Source: CAYRNC01 sp964425645 (GTDB lineage: Bacteria > Bacillota > Clostridia > Peptostreptococcales > Anaerovoracaceae). From it: a stretch of 12,568 nt of DNA. The notes under the pieces were generated by a model, which had not been told where the DNA came from, did no database searches, and saw nothing but the letters and a program-made list of their open reading frames with translations. Positions 5,687-12,568 of the stretch are shown piece by piece; position 1 is the first letter of the stretch; every line of letters starts with the position of its first letter. Position numbers and translations under genes: made by a program. The stretch covers positions 1-12,568 of the forward strand of contig CAYRNC010000050.1 of assembly GCA_964425645.1 (NCBI GenBank), read 5' to 3'.

Positions 5687-7042
5687 CTATTTGAAATGCT
5701 TATCGTACACAATACCCATGGACGTATCAAATATCTCAAGGGCTTTCTTTATGTGATCTTCTGTAATATTCAATGGAGGCTCAACGCGGATTGTTTCAGC
5801 ACTATTAAGGGTTCCTGAAAGCAGAATGCCACGATTGAACGCTTCAAACACAACCTCATACCCTATGTCTCCATCGCAGAATTCCATGGCCAGCATGAGT
5901 CCTCTTCCTCTTACATCGACCAAGAGCTTCGGATACTTCTTCTGAAGCTTTTCAAGTCCGGTCTTAAATAACTCTCCGCTTTTTTTTGCCCTCCCGCAAA
6001 GATCTTCTTTAATGATCACGTTAAAGGCTGCAATTCCGGCTGCTGTAGCAAGAGGGTTGCCTCCTGTTGTCGTGCTATGAAGGAGAGGATCTTCAAACAT
6101 CTTTGAGAATGCCCTCTTCGTGCAGACGCAGGCTGAAAGGGGAACTACGGATCCGGATAAGGATTTTCCAAGACACAGAATGTCGGGGGCCACGTTATAA
6201 TAATCGGTGGCAAATAGATATCCTGTACGTCCCATTCCTGTTTGGACCTCGTCGGCTACCATCATTATATCGTATTTGTCGCAGATTTCACGGATACCCG
6301 GGATGAAATCATCCGGCGGAATCCTGATGCCGTTTTCACCCTGAATAGCCTCATAAATAATGGCGGCAGGCAGTTCACCCGTATCTTCCATCACATCAAT
6401 GAGTTTTTTAAGATATTCCAGGTCACCGTAAGGTGCATGTCTCGTCCCCTGCAGAAGCGGGAGGAACGGGCCCCTGTAATGCGCCTTCGCCGTAAGCGAT
6501 AAGGATCCCATTGTCTTACCGTGGAAATCGCCTTTAAATGCCACATAGTAGTGCCTTCCCGTTGCCAGCGTCGCCATTTTAAGTCCGCATTCAACGGATT
6601 CTGTTCCGGAAGATGTGAAGAAAGTATACTGCAGGTCTCCCGGGGTAACATCGGCCAGGATGCGGGCTAGCAAGGCTCTGTTGGCTTCAATTAGCTCTGC
6701 ACTGGACAGAGGCTGTTTGTCTAGCTGATTCTGCACGTTTTTAATTACGGTAGGATGTCTGTGGCCGCAGTTGAATGTACCAAACCCTCCCAGAAGGTCT
6801 ATGTATTCCTTTCCGTGAAGATCGGTAAAGGTGTCGCCCCCGGACATCCACTCCATAGCCATTTCATCGCCACCTGCGGCTTTCCTGTACTCCAGGAAGC
6901 CCGGGTTGATGTGATTGTCAAAGTTTTTTCTTGTCTCCTCGATGAAATAATCCATTTCGTCTTTTGTCATTTCCTTTTGGCTGATGGTCTTCATCGCATA
7001 CTCTGTGTACTTTAGCACTTCATCGAAACTTTTTCTACCCAT
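5687..7042 (-). CDS. Putrescine-type class III aminotransferase (YgjG/PatA-like)
   Basis: A PLP-dependent omega-aminotransferase, 451 residues, closely resembling E. coli putrescine aminotransferase YgjG (459 residues), which also accepts cadaverine. Shared signatures include HINPGFLEYRK (about 44-54), GGFGTFNCGHRHP (85-97), FTSSGTESVE (142-151), FHGKTMGSLSLTAKA (173-187) and DEVQTGMGRTG (264-274). The PLP lysine is Lys293 in LCLGKSLSG. ATG 7042 is chosen because GGAGG lies 7 bp upstream; an in-frame GTG at 7063 would place that site inside the gene. The predicted reaction is putrescine (or cadaverine) + 2-oxoglutarate giving 4-aminobutanal (or 5-aminopentanal) + glutamate. The next gene in the operon takes an aldehyde substrate, supporting this. 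In E. coli the aldehyde is oxidised by a hydrolytic dehydrogenase; here a CoA-acylating one is present. Confidence 0.85.
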   Translation of the reverse strand: MGRKSFDEVLKYTEYAMKTISQKEMTKDEMDYFIEETRKNFDNHINPGFLEYRKAAGGDEMAMEWMSGGDTFTDLHGKEYIDLLGGFGTFNCGHRHPTVIKNVQNQLDKQPLSSAELIEANRALLARILADVTPGDLQYTFFTSSGTESVECGLKMATLATGRHYYVAFKGDFHGKTMGSLSLTAKAHYRGPFLPLLQGTRHAPYGDLEYLKKLIDVMEDTGELPAAIIYEAIQGENGIRIPPDDFIPGIREICDKYDIMMVADEVQTGMGRTGYLFATDYYNVAPDILCLGKSLSGSVVPLSACVCTKRAFSKMFEDPLLHSTTTGGNPLATAAGIAAFNVIIKEDLCGRAKKSGELFKTGLEKLQKKYPKLLVDVRGRGLMLAMEFCDGDIGYEVVFEAFNRGILLSGTLNSAETIRVEPPLNITEDHIKKALEIFDTSMGIVYDKHFK

Positions 7043-7105
7043 TTCTTTACCTCCAATTAACACTTATAATAAAATATAACTTGGACAAATTATAGAATAA
7101 AGTTA

Positions 7106-8320
7106 TTATTTTGCGGCATCAGTCACTGCTTCTTTGAGTATATCGAAAGCCTTATCGCAATCTTCTTTTGTTACTATTAAAGGAGGAACCATCCGAATGA
7201 TGCTGTCTCCTATAGCCGTTACAAGCAATTTACGGTCAATGCAGCCGTGTTTAATGGCGATGGATCCCGGGAAATCAAATTCGACGCCTACCAGTAGACC
7301 TGCATTTCTAACATCCTTAACATGAGGCAGATTCCTCAATTTTTCGGCAAAATAATTGCCTACTTTTGCTGCATTTTCAGGCAGCTTCCTGTCCAAAATC
7401 TCATTGATCTGGGCATAGGCTGCCGCACAGCAGACGGGACTTCCTGCGTATGTGCTCCCATGGGAACCCGGATTCATTGCAGTAGCAAGCTTTTCGGTGC
7501 AACACATGGCCCCTATGGGCATTCCGCCTCCGACAGCTTTTGCCATTGTTACGGCATCCGGTTTTATGTTGTAGTTCATGTAATCCATAACCTTACCGGT
7601 TCTTCCCCATCCGGTCTGAATTTCATCGAGCAGCAACAGTATGCCCTTTTCATCACAGAATTCTCTTAATCCGTGCATAAACTCCTTCGTTGCGGGATGA
7701 ACTCCCCCTTCACCTTGGCAGGGTTCAATCATTACGGCTATTGTGTTTTCTGTGCACGCAGCTTTAAATGATTCCAGATTGTTGTACTCCGCATAAGTGA
7801 AGCCCGGTAAAACGGGTTTAAATCCGATCTGACATGCATTATTGGGTTGACCGGTTGCTGAAAGCCCACCATAGGTTCTTCCATGAAAACTATTAAGCGC
7901 TGTTACTATATGATATTTTTCAGGGCCAAAATTATCAACGCCGTATTTTCGCGTAATTTTAATCATAGCTTCGTTGGCTTCGGTACCGGAATTTTGAAAG
8001 AAAATCTTATCCATACCGATTGTTTCACAAATCAATTTTGCCAAAATGGCCTGAGGGATTGTGTAAGGATAGTTGAAGGTGTGCATGATATCTGCAACTT
8101 GATCCTGCACCGCTGCCACCACTTTTTCGTTGCAGCTTCCTGCACCGTTTACGGCTATTCCTCCATAAAAATCCAACCAGGCATTGCCATCCTGATCATA
8201 AAGATACATATCCTTTGCTTTTACAGCAACAAAAGGATACCTTTCATAGGTTTCAATCATGTACTTTTTTGTAATTTCGATCACCTGATCTGCCGTAAGG
8301 TTGACGTCCGATAGTTGCAT
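7106..8320 (-). CDS. Class III aminotransferase (ArgD / omega-amino acid type)
   Basis: A 404-residue PLP enzyme of the ornithine/acetylornithine/4-aminobutyrate group. It has WLDFYGGIAVNGAG (about 48-61), FFQNSGTEANEAMI (107-120), SFHGRTYGGLSATGQ (144-158), IEPCQGEGGVHPA (198-210), LDEIQTGWGRTG (231-242), the PLP lysine Lys261 in MAKAVGGGMPIGA, and GSTYAGSPVCCAAA. The length equals ArgD (about 400). No arginine biosynthesis genes are near, so a catabolic role is more likely. Second in the operon after the symporter, it could deaminate 4-aminobutyrate, 5-aminovalerate, ornithine or beta-alanine to the semialdehyde used by the acylating dehydrogenase. AGGAGG lies 6 bp before ATG 8320; the gap to the symporter stop is 47 bp. 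It is clearly a different subfamily from the next gene, so not a recent duplicate. The exact substrate cannot be assigned from sequence. Confidence 0.85.
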   Translation of the reverse strand: MQLSDVNLTADQVIEITKKYMIETYERYPFVAVKAKDMYLYDQDGNAWLDFYGGIAVNGAGSCNEKVVAAVQDQVADIMHTFNYPYTIPQAILAKLICETIGMDKIFFQNSGTEANEAMIKITRKYGVDNFGPEKYHIVTALNSFHGRTYGGLSATGQPNNACQIGFKPVLPGFTYAEYNNLESFKAACTENTIAVMIEPCQGEGGVHPATKEFMHGLREFCDEKGILLLLDEIQTGWGRTGKVMDYMNYNIKPDAVTMAKAVGGGMPIGAMCCTEKLATAMNPGSHGSTYAGSPVCCAAAYAQINEILDRKLPENAAKVGNYFAEKLRNLPHVKDVRNAGLLVGVEFDFPGSIAIKHGCIDRKLLVTAIGDSIIRMVPPLIVTKEDCDKAFDILKEAVTDAAK

Positions 8321-8367
8321 ATTAAACCTCCTTTTCTCTGTTTAGCATCGCTGCTGGAATTAAGTTA

Positions 8368-9771
8368 TTACAAATCCGACTGTCGCTCAAGGGTTTCTTT
8401 ATTCGGAAATCCCAAACTGAACAACAAAGTGGAGATTGCCGCCGCTATGACTGCCGCATATGTTTCAGTCATCCAAGGTGCTATCGGATAGAACCCTGTG
8501 AAACTCTTCCATATAACCCAAAGCAGCCCTACCATACCCGTTATCAGCATGGAGATAATAGCTCCTGTTTCTGATGTCTTCTTATAATATATTCCATACA
8601 GAAGTACTATAAATAGTGCACCCCTGATCGTATAGGCGAAATAAACCATATCAAGTATCTTTGTTGTCCCGTACATCATTATAGCGATGCTCATGCAGAC
8701 TAAACCTGATATACCCGTTGAAAGCCGGGATACGAATAAGAGCTTTTGATCGTCGACGTCTCTTGCAAATCTCTGGTAAAGATCTTTTGTAAACATTGTA
8801 CCGGCAGCAAGTATTATCGGCGATATGGTCGAAAGTATGGCTGCAAATATCGACGCCAACACTATGCCTCCTATGATCGGATGCATGGACATCATCAGCG
8901 TTGGCAGAGCAAGCTTGGCATTGGCAAGGTCTGGGAAAATAATTTTTGAATACATTCCGAGCATAGCCGTCAGGATGCCGAAAGGTGCAACGATTATGGC
9001 TGTGATAAAGGCCGACTTCCGCGCCACGTTTACATCTTTTGCCGCTAGGATGGGCTGAATACCCGCCTGAGCCGTGCAGGCGCCCAAAACCGAGGCTATA
9101 ATCCAGGAACTGACCTTAGGCATTCCGATGCTTGCAGGGTTAAAGTATCTGGAAGAATCCAGATCAGTAAACAGAATTCCGGCTCCTCCCACCTTCATCC
9201 CTACGGCTACCAGTGCTACTATTACGCCGCCGTACATTGCGACAAGGTGGAGAATATTTGTGGCTCCTACAGCATTCATTCCCCCCGCTATAGTATATAC
9301 GATGAAAACAAGGCCTAATATTATTACCGCCAAGTTAAAATTCCATCCCAATATGCTTACACCCAGTGTACCTGCTGCTATGACCTGAGAAGCGCCAACG
9401 GCTATCATTACAAAAATCAATAGTACGCTGGCTACCAGCCTTGCATTTTTACCTATATAGTGACCTATAATACCAGGAACGGTAACGGTATCAAGACTTC
9501 TGTAAAGCTTAGCAAAGAACAAAGCTAAAATGAAAACGCCGACCGCATTGGAAATTGTATACCAGGCACCGGAAATGCCAAATTCATATCCATACTCGGA
9601 TACACCCGTAGTTGCCGTTCCTCCAAGCCATTCGCCGGTTCCGGCGGCAACACACATCATGACGCCTAAACCTGCACCGTGAAAACTTGAGCTGGTAGCG
9701 GATCTTTTTCTTGCAAAAACTCCGATTATTACGGTGAGAACAAAATAAATGAGAATGATAGCTAGTTGCAT
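8368..9771 (-). CDS. Sodium:solute symporter (SSF family)
   Basis: A 467-residue integral membrane protein with about 12-13 hydrophobic helices along its whole length. The family features are an unwound-helix region GEWLGGTATTG (about 46-56), the IAGGMNAVGATNILH segment (about 161-175), and LSTISPIILAAGTMFTKDLY (about 313-332). In that last segment, Ser314-Thr315 correspond to the Na+-site residues of PutP and vSGLT. It is the first gene of the catabolic operon, immediately behind the MerR-type promoter, so it probably imports the substrate (diamine, omega-amino acid or amino acid) with Na+. The specificity is not visible. It is slightly shorter than PutP (about 500). AGGAGG lies 11 bp before ATG 9771, a little far but the only good site. 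Confidence 0.88.
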   Translation of the reverse strand: MQLAIILIYFVLTVIIGVFARKRSATSSSFHGAGLGVMMCVAAGTGEWLGGTATTGVSEYGYEFGISGAWYTISNAVGVFILALFFAKLYRSLDTVTVPGIIGHYIGKNARLVASVLLIFVMIAVGASQVIAAGTLGVSILGWNFNLAVIILGLVFIVYTIAGGMNAVGATNILHLVAMYGGVIVALVAVGMKVGGAGILFTDLDSSRYFNPASIGMPKVSSWIIASVLGACTAQAGIQPILAAKDVNVARKSAFITAIIVAPFGILTAMLGMYSKIIFPDLANAKLALPTLMMSMHPIIGGIVLASIFAAILSTISPIILAAGTMFTKDLYQRFARDVDDQKLLFVSRLSTGISGLVCMSIAIMMYGTTKILDMVYFAYTIRGALFIVLLYGIYYKKTSETGAIISMLITGMVGLLWVIWKSFTGFYPIAPWMTETYAAVIAAAISTLLFSLGFPNKETLERQSDL

Positions 9772-9837
9772 ATTGATGTATGCCTCCTCTTTCTGATATG
9801 TTTGACAGAATTTTTTTCAAATTTTGCCTTCTTATAT

Positions 9838-9868
9838 ATTGTAAACCCTACAGCAAATATAGAGTCAA
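9838..9868 (-). promoter_or_regulatory. MerR-type promoter of the catabolic operon
   Basis: On the minus strand TTGACT (9868-9863) and TACAAT (9843-9838) are separated by 19 bp instead of 17. Over-long spacing is the mark of promoters that MerR-family activators open by untwisting DNA. It lies right after the merR stop codon and about 67 bp before the symporter ATG. The expected start is near 9831. Confidence 0.82.
9845..9865. promoter_or_regulatory. MerR operator dyad within the promoter spacer
   Basis: ACCCTA (9845-9850) and TAGAGT (9860-9865) form an imperfect inverted repeat (5 of 6 pairs) centred at 9855, within the 19-bp spacer and touching the -35. Its position and ACCCTA/TAGGGT-like arms are as seen at other MerR-family operators. 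The neighbouring MerR protein is the obvious ligand (inference). Confidence 0.72.
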
Positions 9869-9881
9869 GGCAAATCTGAAA

Positions 9882-10721
9882 TTATTTTTTCCTGCGTTTG
9901 ACGGGAACCTGCAATTTAAAGAAGGCATTTCTTTCATATTGTGTGAATGTGGGAAACTCTATTAAAATCTCGCTGATACAATCTCCTATCACCTCGTAAT
10001 CCTGGGTGAAGATAAATTCCATAAGCTTTTTTATTGACTCCTCCTCTTTATCAAAGCCATCGCAATAAATACAAAGATACATCCCTTCGGGAATAATTTC
10101 TATGCCATCCATAGCCTCAAAATCATCTTCTACAAAAAGGAATACTTCCGTCGCCCAAAGATCCCGCTTCAAAAAATACTCTTTTCGTATTATACTTCCC
10201 ACATTGCAAAAATAACTCATTGGCAATTTATGTAACGCATAATTCTTTTTCAGAGATCTAAGAATATGCTCGTAATACTCCATCCCGTAGCTATAACAGT
10301 TGATTTTAGTGTCATAGCAGAATATTCTGCGTTCATTTTGATATTCCATAATGGCAACATTTTCTCCGGGGGCAGCATCATATCTTCTGTAGCTTTCGAT
10401 GGCCCTGTTTATTGCCTGTTTAGCGTGTTTCAAATCAGAGATTTGATTATCTATGTTGCTTTTTTGAAGTTGCAGAATTTGTCGCAATTTTTCAATGTCA
10501 TTTTCGTCAAAACATTCCTTAATTTGCGAAAGATTCATACCGAGTGCTTTCATATATTGGATCATGTCGAGCTTTGCGGATTGTTTAATGTGATAATATC
10601 TATATCCTGTTTCAGGGTTTATATCGCAAGGCTCTAACAGCTTCATCTTATCATAAAGCCTGAGAGTTTGCTCAGATATCCCGTTTATCTTGGCCATCTT
10701 TCCTATTGTCAACATATCCAT
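9882..10721 (-). CDS. MerR-family (BmrR-like) transcriptional activator with effector domain
   Basis: A 279-residue regulator. Residues 3-72 form the MerR winged helix-turn-helix (LTIGKMAKINGISEQTLRLYDKMKLL, then the GYRYY wing). Residues about 75-115 form the dimerising coiled coil, and about 120-275 a C-terminal domain of the BmrR/GyrI-like effector-binding type (for example GMYLCIYCDGF, about 213-223). BmrR and BltR of Bacillus control multidrug and polyamine exporters. Here the gene sits directly upstream of a MerR-type promoter and a catabolic operon, so it probably activates that operon in response to the substrate or an aldehyde or amine intermediate. The effector domain contains several acidic and aromatic residues (EEESIKKL, EDDFEAMDG) that could suit a cationic ligand, but this is speculative. 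The ribosome site before ATG 10721 is weak (AAGGA, 13 bp away). It is divergent from the antiporter gene. Confidence 0.9.
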   Translation of the reverse strand: MDMLTIGKMAKINGISEQTLRLYDKMKLLEPCDINPETGYRYYHIKQSAKLDMIQYMKALGMNLSQIKECFDENDIEKLRQILQLQKSNIDNQISDLKHAKQAINRAIESYRRYDAAPGENVAIMEYQNERRIFCYDTKINCYSYGMEYYEHILRSLKKNYALHKLPMSYFCNVGSIIRKEYFLKRDLWATEVFLFVEDDFEAMDGIEIIPEGMYLCIYCDGFDKEEESIKKLMEFIFTQDYEVIGDCISEILIEFPTFTQYERNAFFKLQVPVKRRKK

Positions 10722-10762
10722 ACTGTATTTCTCATCCTTCTTTTAATGTATTTACTGCGTAT

Positions 10763-10771
10763 ATTATAGCA
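10763..10771 (-). promoter_or_regulatory. Extended -10 promoter of merR
   Basis: The minus strand has TGCTATAAT (10771-10763), a consensus TATAAT with the extended TGn motif, about 42 bp before the merR ATG. No good -35 is present at 16-18 bp, which is acceptable for extended -10 promoters. The upstream DNA is very A/T rich and holds one copy of a direct repeat. Confidence 0.55.
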
Positions 10772-10785
10772 TGTAACTTTATATA

Positions 10786-10837
10786 TAGTATAGTCTTTTT
10801 TAAATGATACAATAGCATATGTAGTATAGTCTTTTTT
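10786..10837. repeat. 16-bp direct repeat in the merR-nhaC intergenic region
   Basis: TAGTATAGTCTTTTTT occurs identically at 10786-10801 and 10822-10837, 36 bp start to start. Read on the minus strand each copy is AAAAAAGACTATACTA, upstream of the merR extended -10. The remaining 229-bp intergenic DNA is A/T rich with no small ORF or recognisable riboswitch. The repeats may be tandem sites for a regulator. Confidence 0.7.
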
Positions 10838-10860
10838 CATTAATTTTTGTTCTCAGAATA

Positions 10861-10889
10861 TTTACAAAACATCTTTTGTCGGTTATACT
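10861..10889 (+). promoter_or_regulatory. Sigma-A promoter of the antiporter gene
   Basis: TTTACA (10861-10866) and TATACT (10884-10889) are separated by exactly 17 bp, each one mismatch from consensus. The predicted start near 10896 gives a leader of about 55 nt. The spacing is normal, so this promoter is not of the MerR-activated type. Confidence 0.7.
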
Positions 10890-10935
10890 TGTTTTCAATG
10901 AATCTTTTTTTCTTTTTTATTCAGGTTTCATGTAT

Positions 10936-10942
10936 AAGGAGG
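10936..10942 (+). promoter_or_regulatory. Ribosome binding site fixing the antiporter start
   Basis: AAGGAGG followed by eight T residues, then ATG 10951. The frame is open back to an ATG at 10876, but that start would lie upstream of the predicted transcription start and has no ribosome site. ATG 10951 is therefore preferred. Confidence 0.85.
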
Positions 10943-10950
10943 TTTTTTTT

Positions 10951-12555
10951 ATGGATTATGGTTTTTGGTCAGTTATCCCCCCATTGCTTACCATCGTGCT
11001 AGCAATATCGACCAAGGAAGTGCTCATGTCACTTTTCATAGGCGTATTTACGGGGGCCCTGATCTATTCATCCTGGAGCCCATTTGGAGCCATGGAAAAT
11101 ATGCTTAATTTTATAGTATACGATTCCTTGGTCTACATTGATGAGGGTTCTGCCTGGAATATGCAGGTCATCATAATATGCTTGATGTTAGGTGGTCTAA
11201 TCGGTCTTTTGGTCCGGTCCGGCGGATCTACCGCTTTCGGGAACCTGCTAAGCAAAAAAATTAAAACCAAAAAGGGAGCCCAGGGCATGACTTGGCTCAT
11301 CGGTATGCTCATTTTCTTCGACGACTATTTTAACGCACTCACTAACGGAGCCATAATGAGACCCATCTCAGACAAGTTTGGTGTATCAAGAGAAAAGCTA
11401 TCCTACATAATCGACTCCACTTCGGTGGGGATCTGTTTAATTGCACCCTTATCAAGCTGGGTTGCCTTTATCGTTTCTTTGATAAACAGCTCCTTTGCGG
11501 ATCAAGGCCATTCTGTTGACGGCTTTCAGATCTTTTTGAGGGTTATTCCATTTAACTACTATGCCTGGTTGTCTTTGATAATGGTAATTATAGTTGTATA
11601 TTTAGGACTTGATTTCGGGCCTATGGCGAAAGCAGAAAAGCGTACCGCGCTCACTGGAGCACTTTGCGACAAGACTTTCAGCGGCGGAGAAGCTGATGAA
11701 GATGACTTTACCTCCATCAAGCAGGCAGAGGGCAAATCCATCGACCTGCTTGCCCCGATTATATTGCTCATCGGTCTGGCATTGACGCTTATGCTTTACA
11801 CCGGAGGATTTTTCAGCGGAGAAGGAGTAACGCTTCTCGAAGCGGTTGAAGGTATGGACGGTATGCTTGCCTTGGTTTATTCCATAGCTTTAACGGTAAT
11901 CTTCTCCATAATTTTCTATGCAATCAGAAGGCTTTCCAAAGTCAGCGATTCAATTGCTGCCTTTGTGGTCGGCGCAAAATCTATGGTTTACGTATTTATT
12001 ATCCTTTCATTCGCATGGGGCATAGGAGCTGTATGCTCTTATCTTGAAACCGCGGAATATCTTGCTTCATTATTTGTAGGCAACGTACCCGGATTCATCA
12101 TGCCCTTTATAATATTCGCCTTTGCCTGCATCATGACCTTCTCAACAGGAGCCTCATGGGGAACCTATGCAATAATGATCCCCCTTGCGATTCCTCTTGC
12201 CCTGCAGATGGATGTAAGCATATATGCAAGCATTGCAGCTGTCATCGGCGGAGGCGGTTTCGGCAACCACTGTTCACCTCTGGCCGATACCGCAATTCTA
12301 TCGTCCGCAGCCTCGAATATAAGACACACGGACCACATAAAGACACAGATACCTTATTCGGTTGTGTGTGCCGTTGCAGCATGCGTTGGCTTCCTGCTTT
12401 CCGGTTTCATGGATAATCCTCTGATCCCCATGGCCGCTGTATTTGGTGTATTTTTCGTAATTGTATTTGTACTCAACAAAATGTTTGGTGAGCATAAATA
12501 CTCAGACGATGAGATATCCACCGAAGATTCAGAGACTGCAGCAATATCTGAATAA
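10951..12555 (+). CDS. NhaC-family Na+/H+ antiporter-type transporter
   Basis: A 534-residue membrane protein with about 11-12 hydrophobic helices. It carries NhaC-family signatures: FFDDYFNALTNGAIMRPISD (122-141) with paired Asp124-Asp125, SYIIDSTSVGICLIAPLSSW (151-170), MTFSTGASWGTYAIMIP (395-411) and GGGGFGNHCSPLADTAILSS (433-452). A charged cytoplasmic loop (about 225-262) and an acidic tail (about 513-534) flank the core. The family includes Na+/H+ antiporters, the malate/lactate exchanger MleN and several predicted amino-acid carriers. Divergent from merR and close to a Na+-symport-driven catabolic operon, it may restore the Na+ gradient or exchange a substrate for a product. The specificity is unknown. 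Only 13 bp follow the TAA, so no terminator can be seen. Confidence 0.88.
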   Translation: MDYGFWSVIPPLLTIVLAISTKEVLMSLFIGVFTGALIYSSWSPFGAMENMLNFIVYDSLVYIDEGSAWNMQVIIICLMLGGLIGLLVRSGGSTAFGNLLSKKIKTKKGAQGMTWLIGMLIFFDDYFNALTNGAIMRPISDKFGVSREKLSYIIDSTSVGICLIAPLSSWVAFIVSLINSSFADQGHSVDGFQIFLRVIPFNYYAWLSLIMVIIVVYLGLDFGPMAKAEKRTALTGALCDKTFSGGEADEDDFTSIKQAEGKSIDLLAPIILLIGLALTLMLYTGGFFSGEGVTLLEAVEGMDGMLALVYSIALTVIFSIIFYAIRRLSKVSDSIAAFVVGAKSMVYVFIILSFAWGIGAVCSYLETAEYLASLFVGNVPGFIMPFIIFAFACIMTFSTGASWGTYAIMIPLAIPLALQMDVSIYASIAAVIGGGGFGNHCSPLADTAILSSAASNIRHTDHIKTQIPYSVVCAVAACVGFLLSGFMDNPLIPMAAVFGVFFVIVFVLNKMFGEHKYSDDEISTEDSETAAISE

Positions 12556-12568
12556 AAAAAAGATTCAA

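Noticed and set aside
5605..5739. 45-codon N-terminal extension of the aldehyde dehydrogenase
   Set aside because: It runs through the intercistronic hairpin and the end of the aminotransferase gene, has no family resemblance, and a good ribosome site precedes ATG 5604.
7043..7063. GTG start at 7063 for the putrescine-type aminotransferase
   Set aside because: The GGAGG site (7054-7050) lies inside that extension and is ideally spaced for ATG 7042.
7043..7105. Internal promoter between the two aminotransferase genes (TTTATT - 17 bp - TATATT)
   Set aside because: The 63-bp gap is A/T rich and such weak hexamer matches are expected by chance.
10876..10950. Upstream ATG 10876 as the start of the antiporter
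   Set aside because: It lies inside the predicted promoter (at the -10 spacer), has no ribosome site, and AAGGAGG directly precedes ATG 10951.
10722..10950. Riboswitch or small RNA between merR and the antiporter gene
   Set aside because: The DNA is A/T rich with direct repeats, but I saw no conserved riboswitch core (for example lysine or glycine) and no stable long stem.
1..12568. Mobile elements, CRISPR arrays, tRNA or rRNA genes
   Set aside because: No transposase, integrase, regularly spaced repeat array or RNA-gene signature was recognised.

Overview
The window looks like chromosomal DNA from an anaerobic, endospore-forming, low-to-moderate-GC Firmicute (class Clostridia). The evidence is a SpoIVB peptidase with a BofC-type partner, a perfect Spo0A box at the left edge, strong AGGAGG ribosome sites, and amino-acid or amine fermentation genes (glutaconate-type CoA-transferase, CoA-acylating aldehyde dehydrogenase). 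The species cannot be named from this sequence alone.

Layout. All genes except the last are on the minus strand, so transcription runs right to left. On the far right (10951-12555, plus strand) is an NhaC-family sodium-coupled antiporter with its own sigma-A-like promoter. Divergent from it is a MerR/BmrR-type regulator (9882-10721). Just after the regulator comes a textbook MerR-type promoter (19-bp spacer between -35 and -10, with a dyad in the spacer). It reads into a six-gene catabolic operon (9771 down to 2490): sodium:solute symporter, ArgD/GABA-type class III aminotransferase, putrescine(YgjG)-type class III aminotransferase, CoA-acylating aldehyde dehydrogenase (SucD/EutE-like), and the two subunits of a glutaconate-type CoA-transferase. 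The operon ends 10 bp short of the consensus promoter of the next cluster, with no visible terminator between them. That cluster is comEA-like, bofC-like and spoIVB. The left 175 bp carry a Spo0A box and a possible promoter pointing out of the window, as expected if spo0A follows spoIVB.

How the genes may work together (inference). A diamine (putrescine or cadaverine) or omega-amino acid enters by Na+ symport. Transamination makes an aldehyde, the aldehyde is oxidised to an acyl-CoA with CoA and NAD(P)+, and the CoA is passed to acetate (or another acid) by the transferase. This would conserve the aldehyde oxidation energy as a thioester instead of losing it to a hydrolytic dehydrogenase. Having two aminotransferases fits two successive deaminations, diamine to amino acid to dicarboxylic acid. 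The substrate is not proven; a C4 (succinyl) or C5 (glutaryl) route fits best. The MerR protein probably senses the substrate or an intermediate.

The most unusual DNA structures are a perfect 18-bp inverted repeat inside the start of comEA, a 9-bp perfect palindrome over the comEA -10/start region, and a strong intercistronic hairpin inside the catabolic operon.
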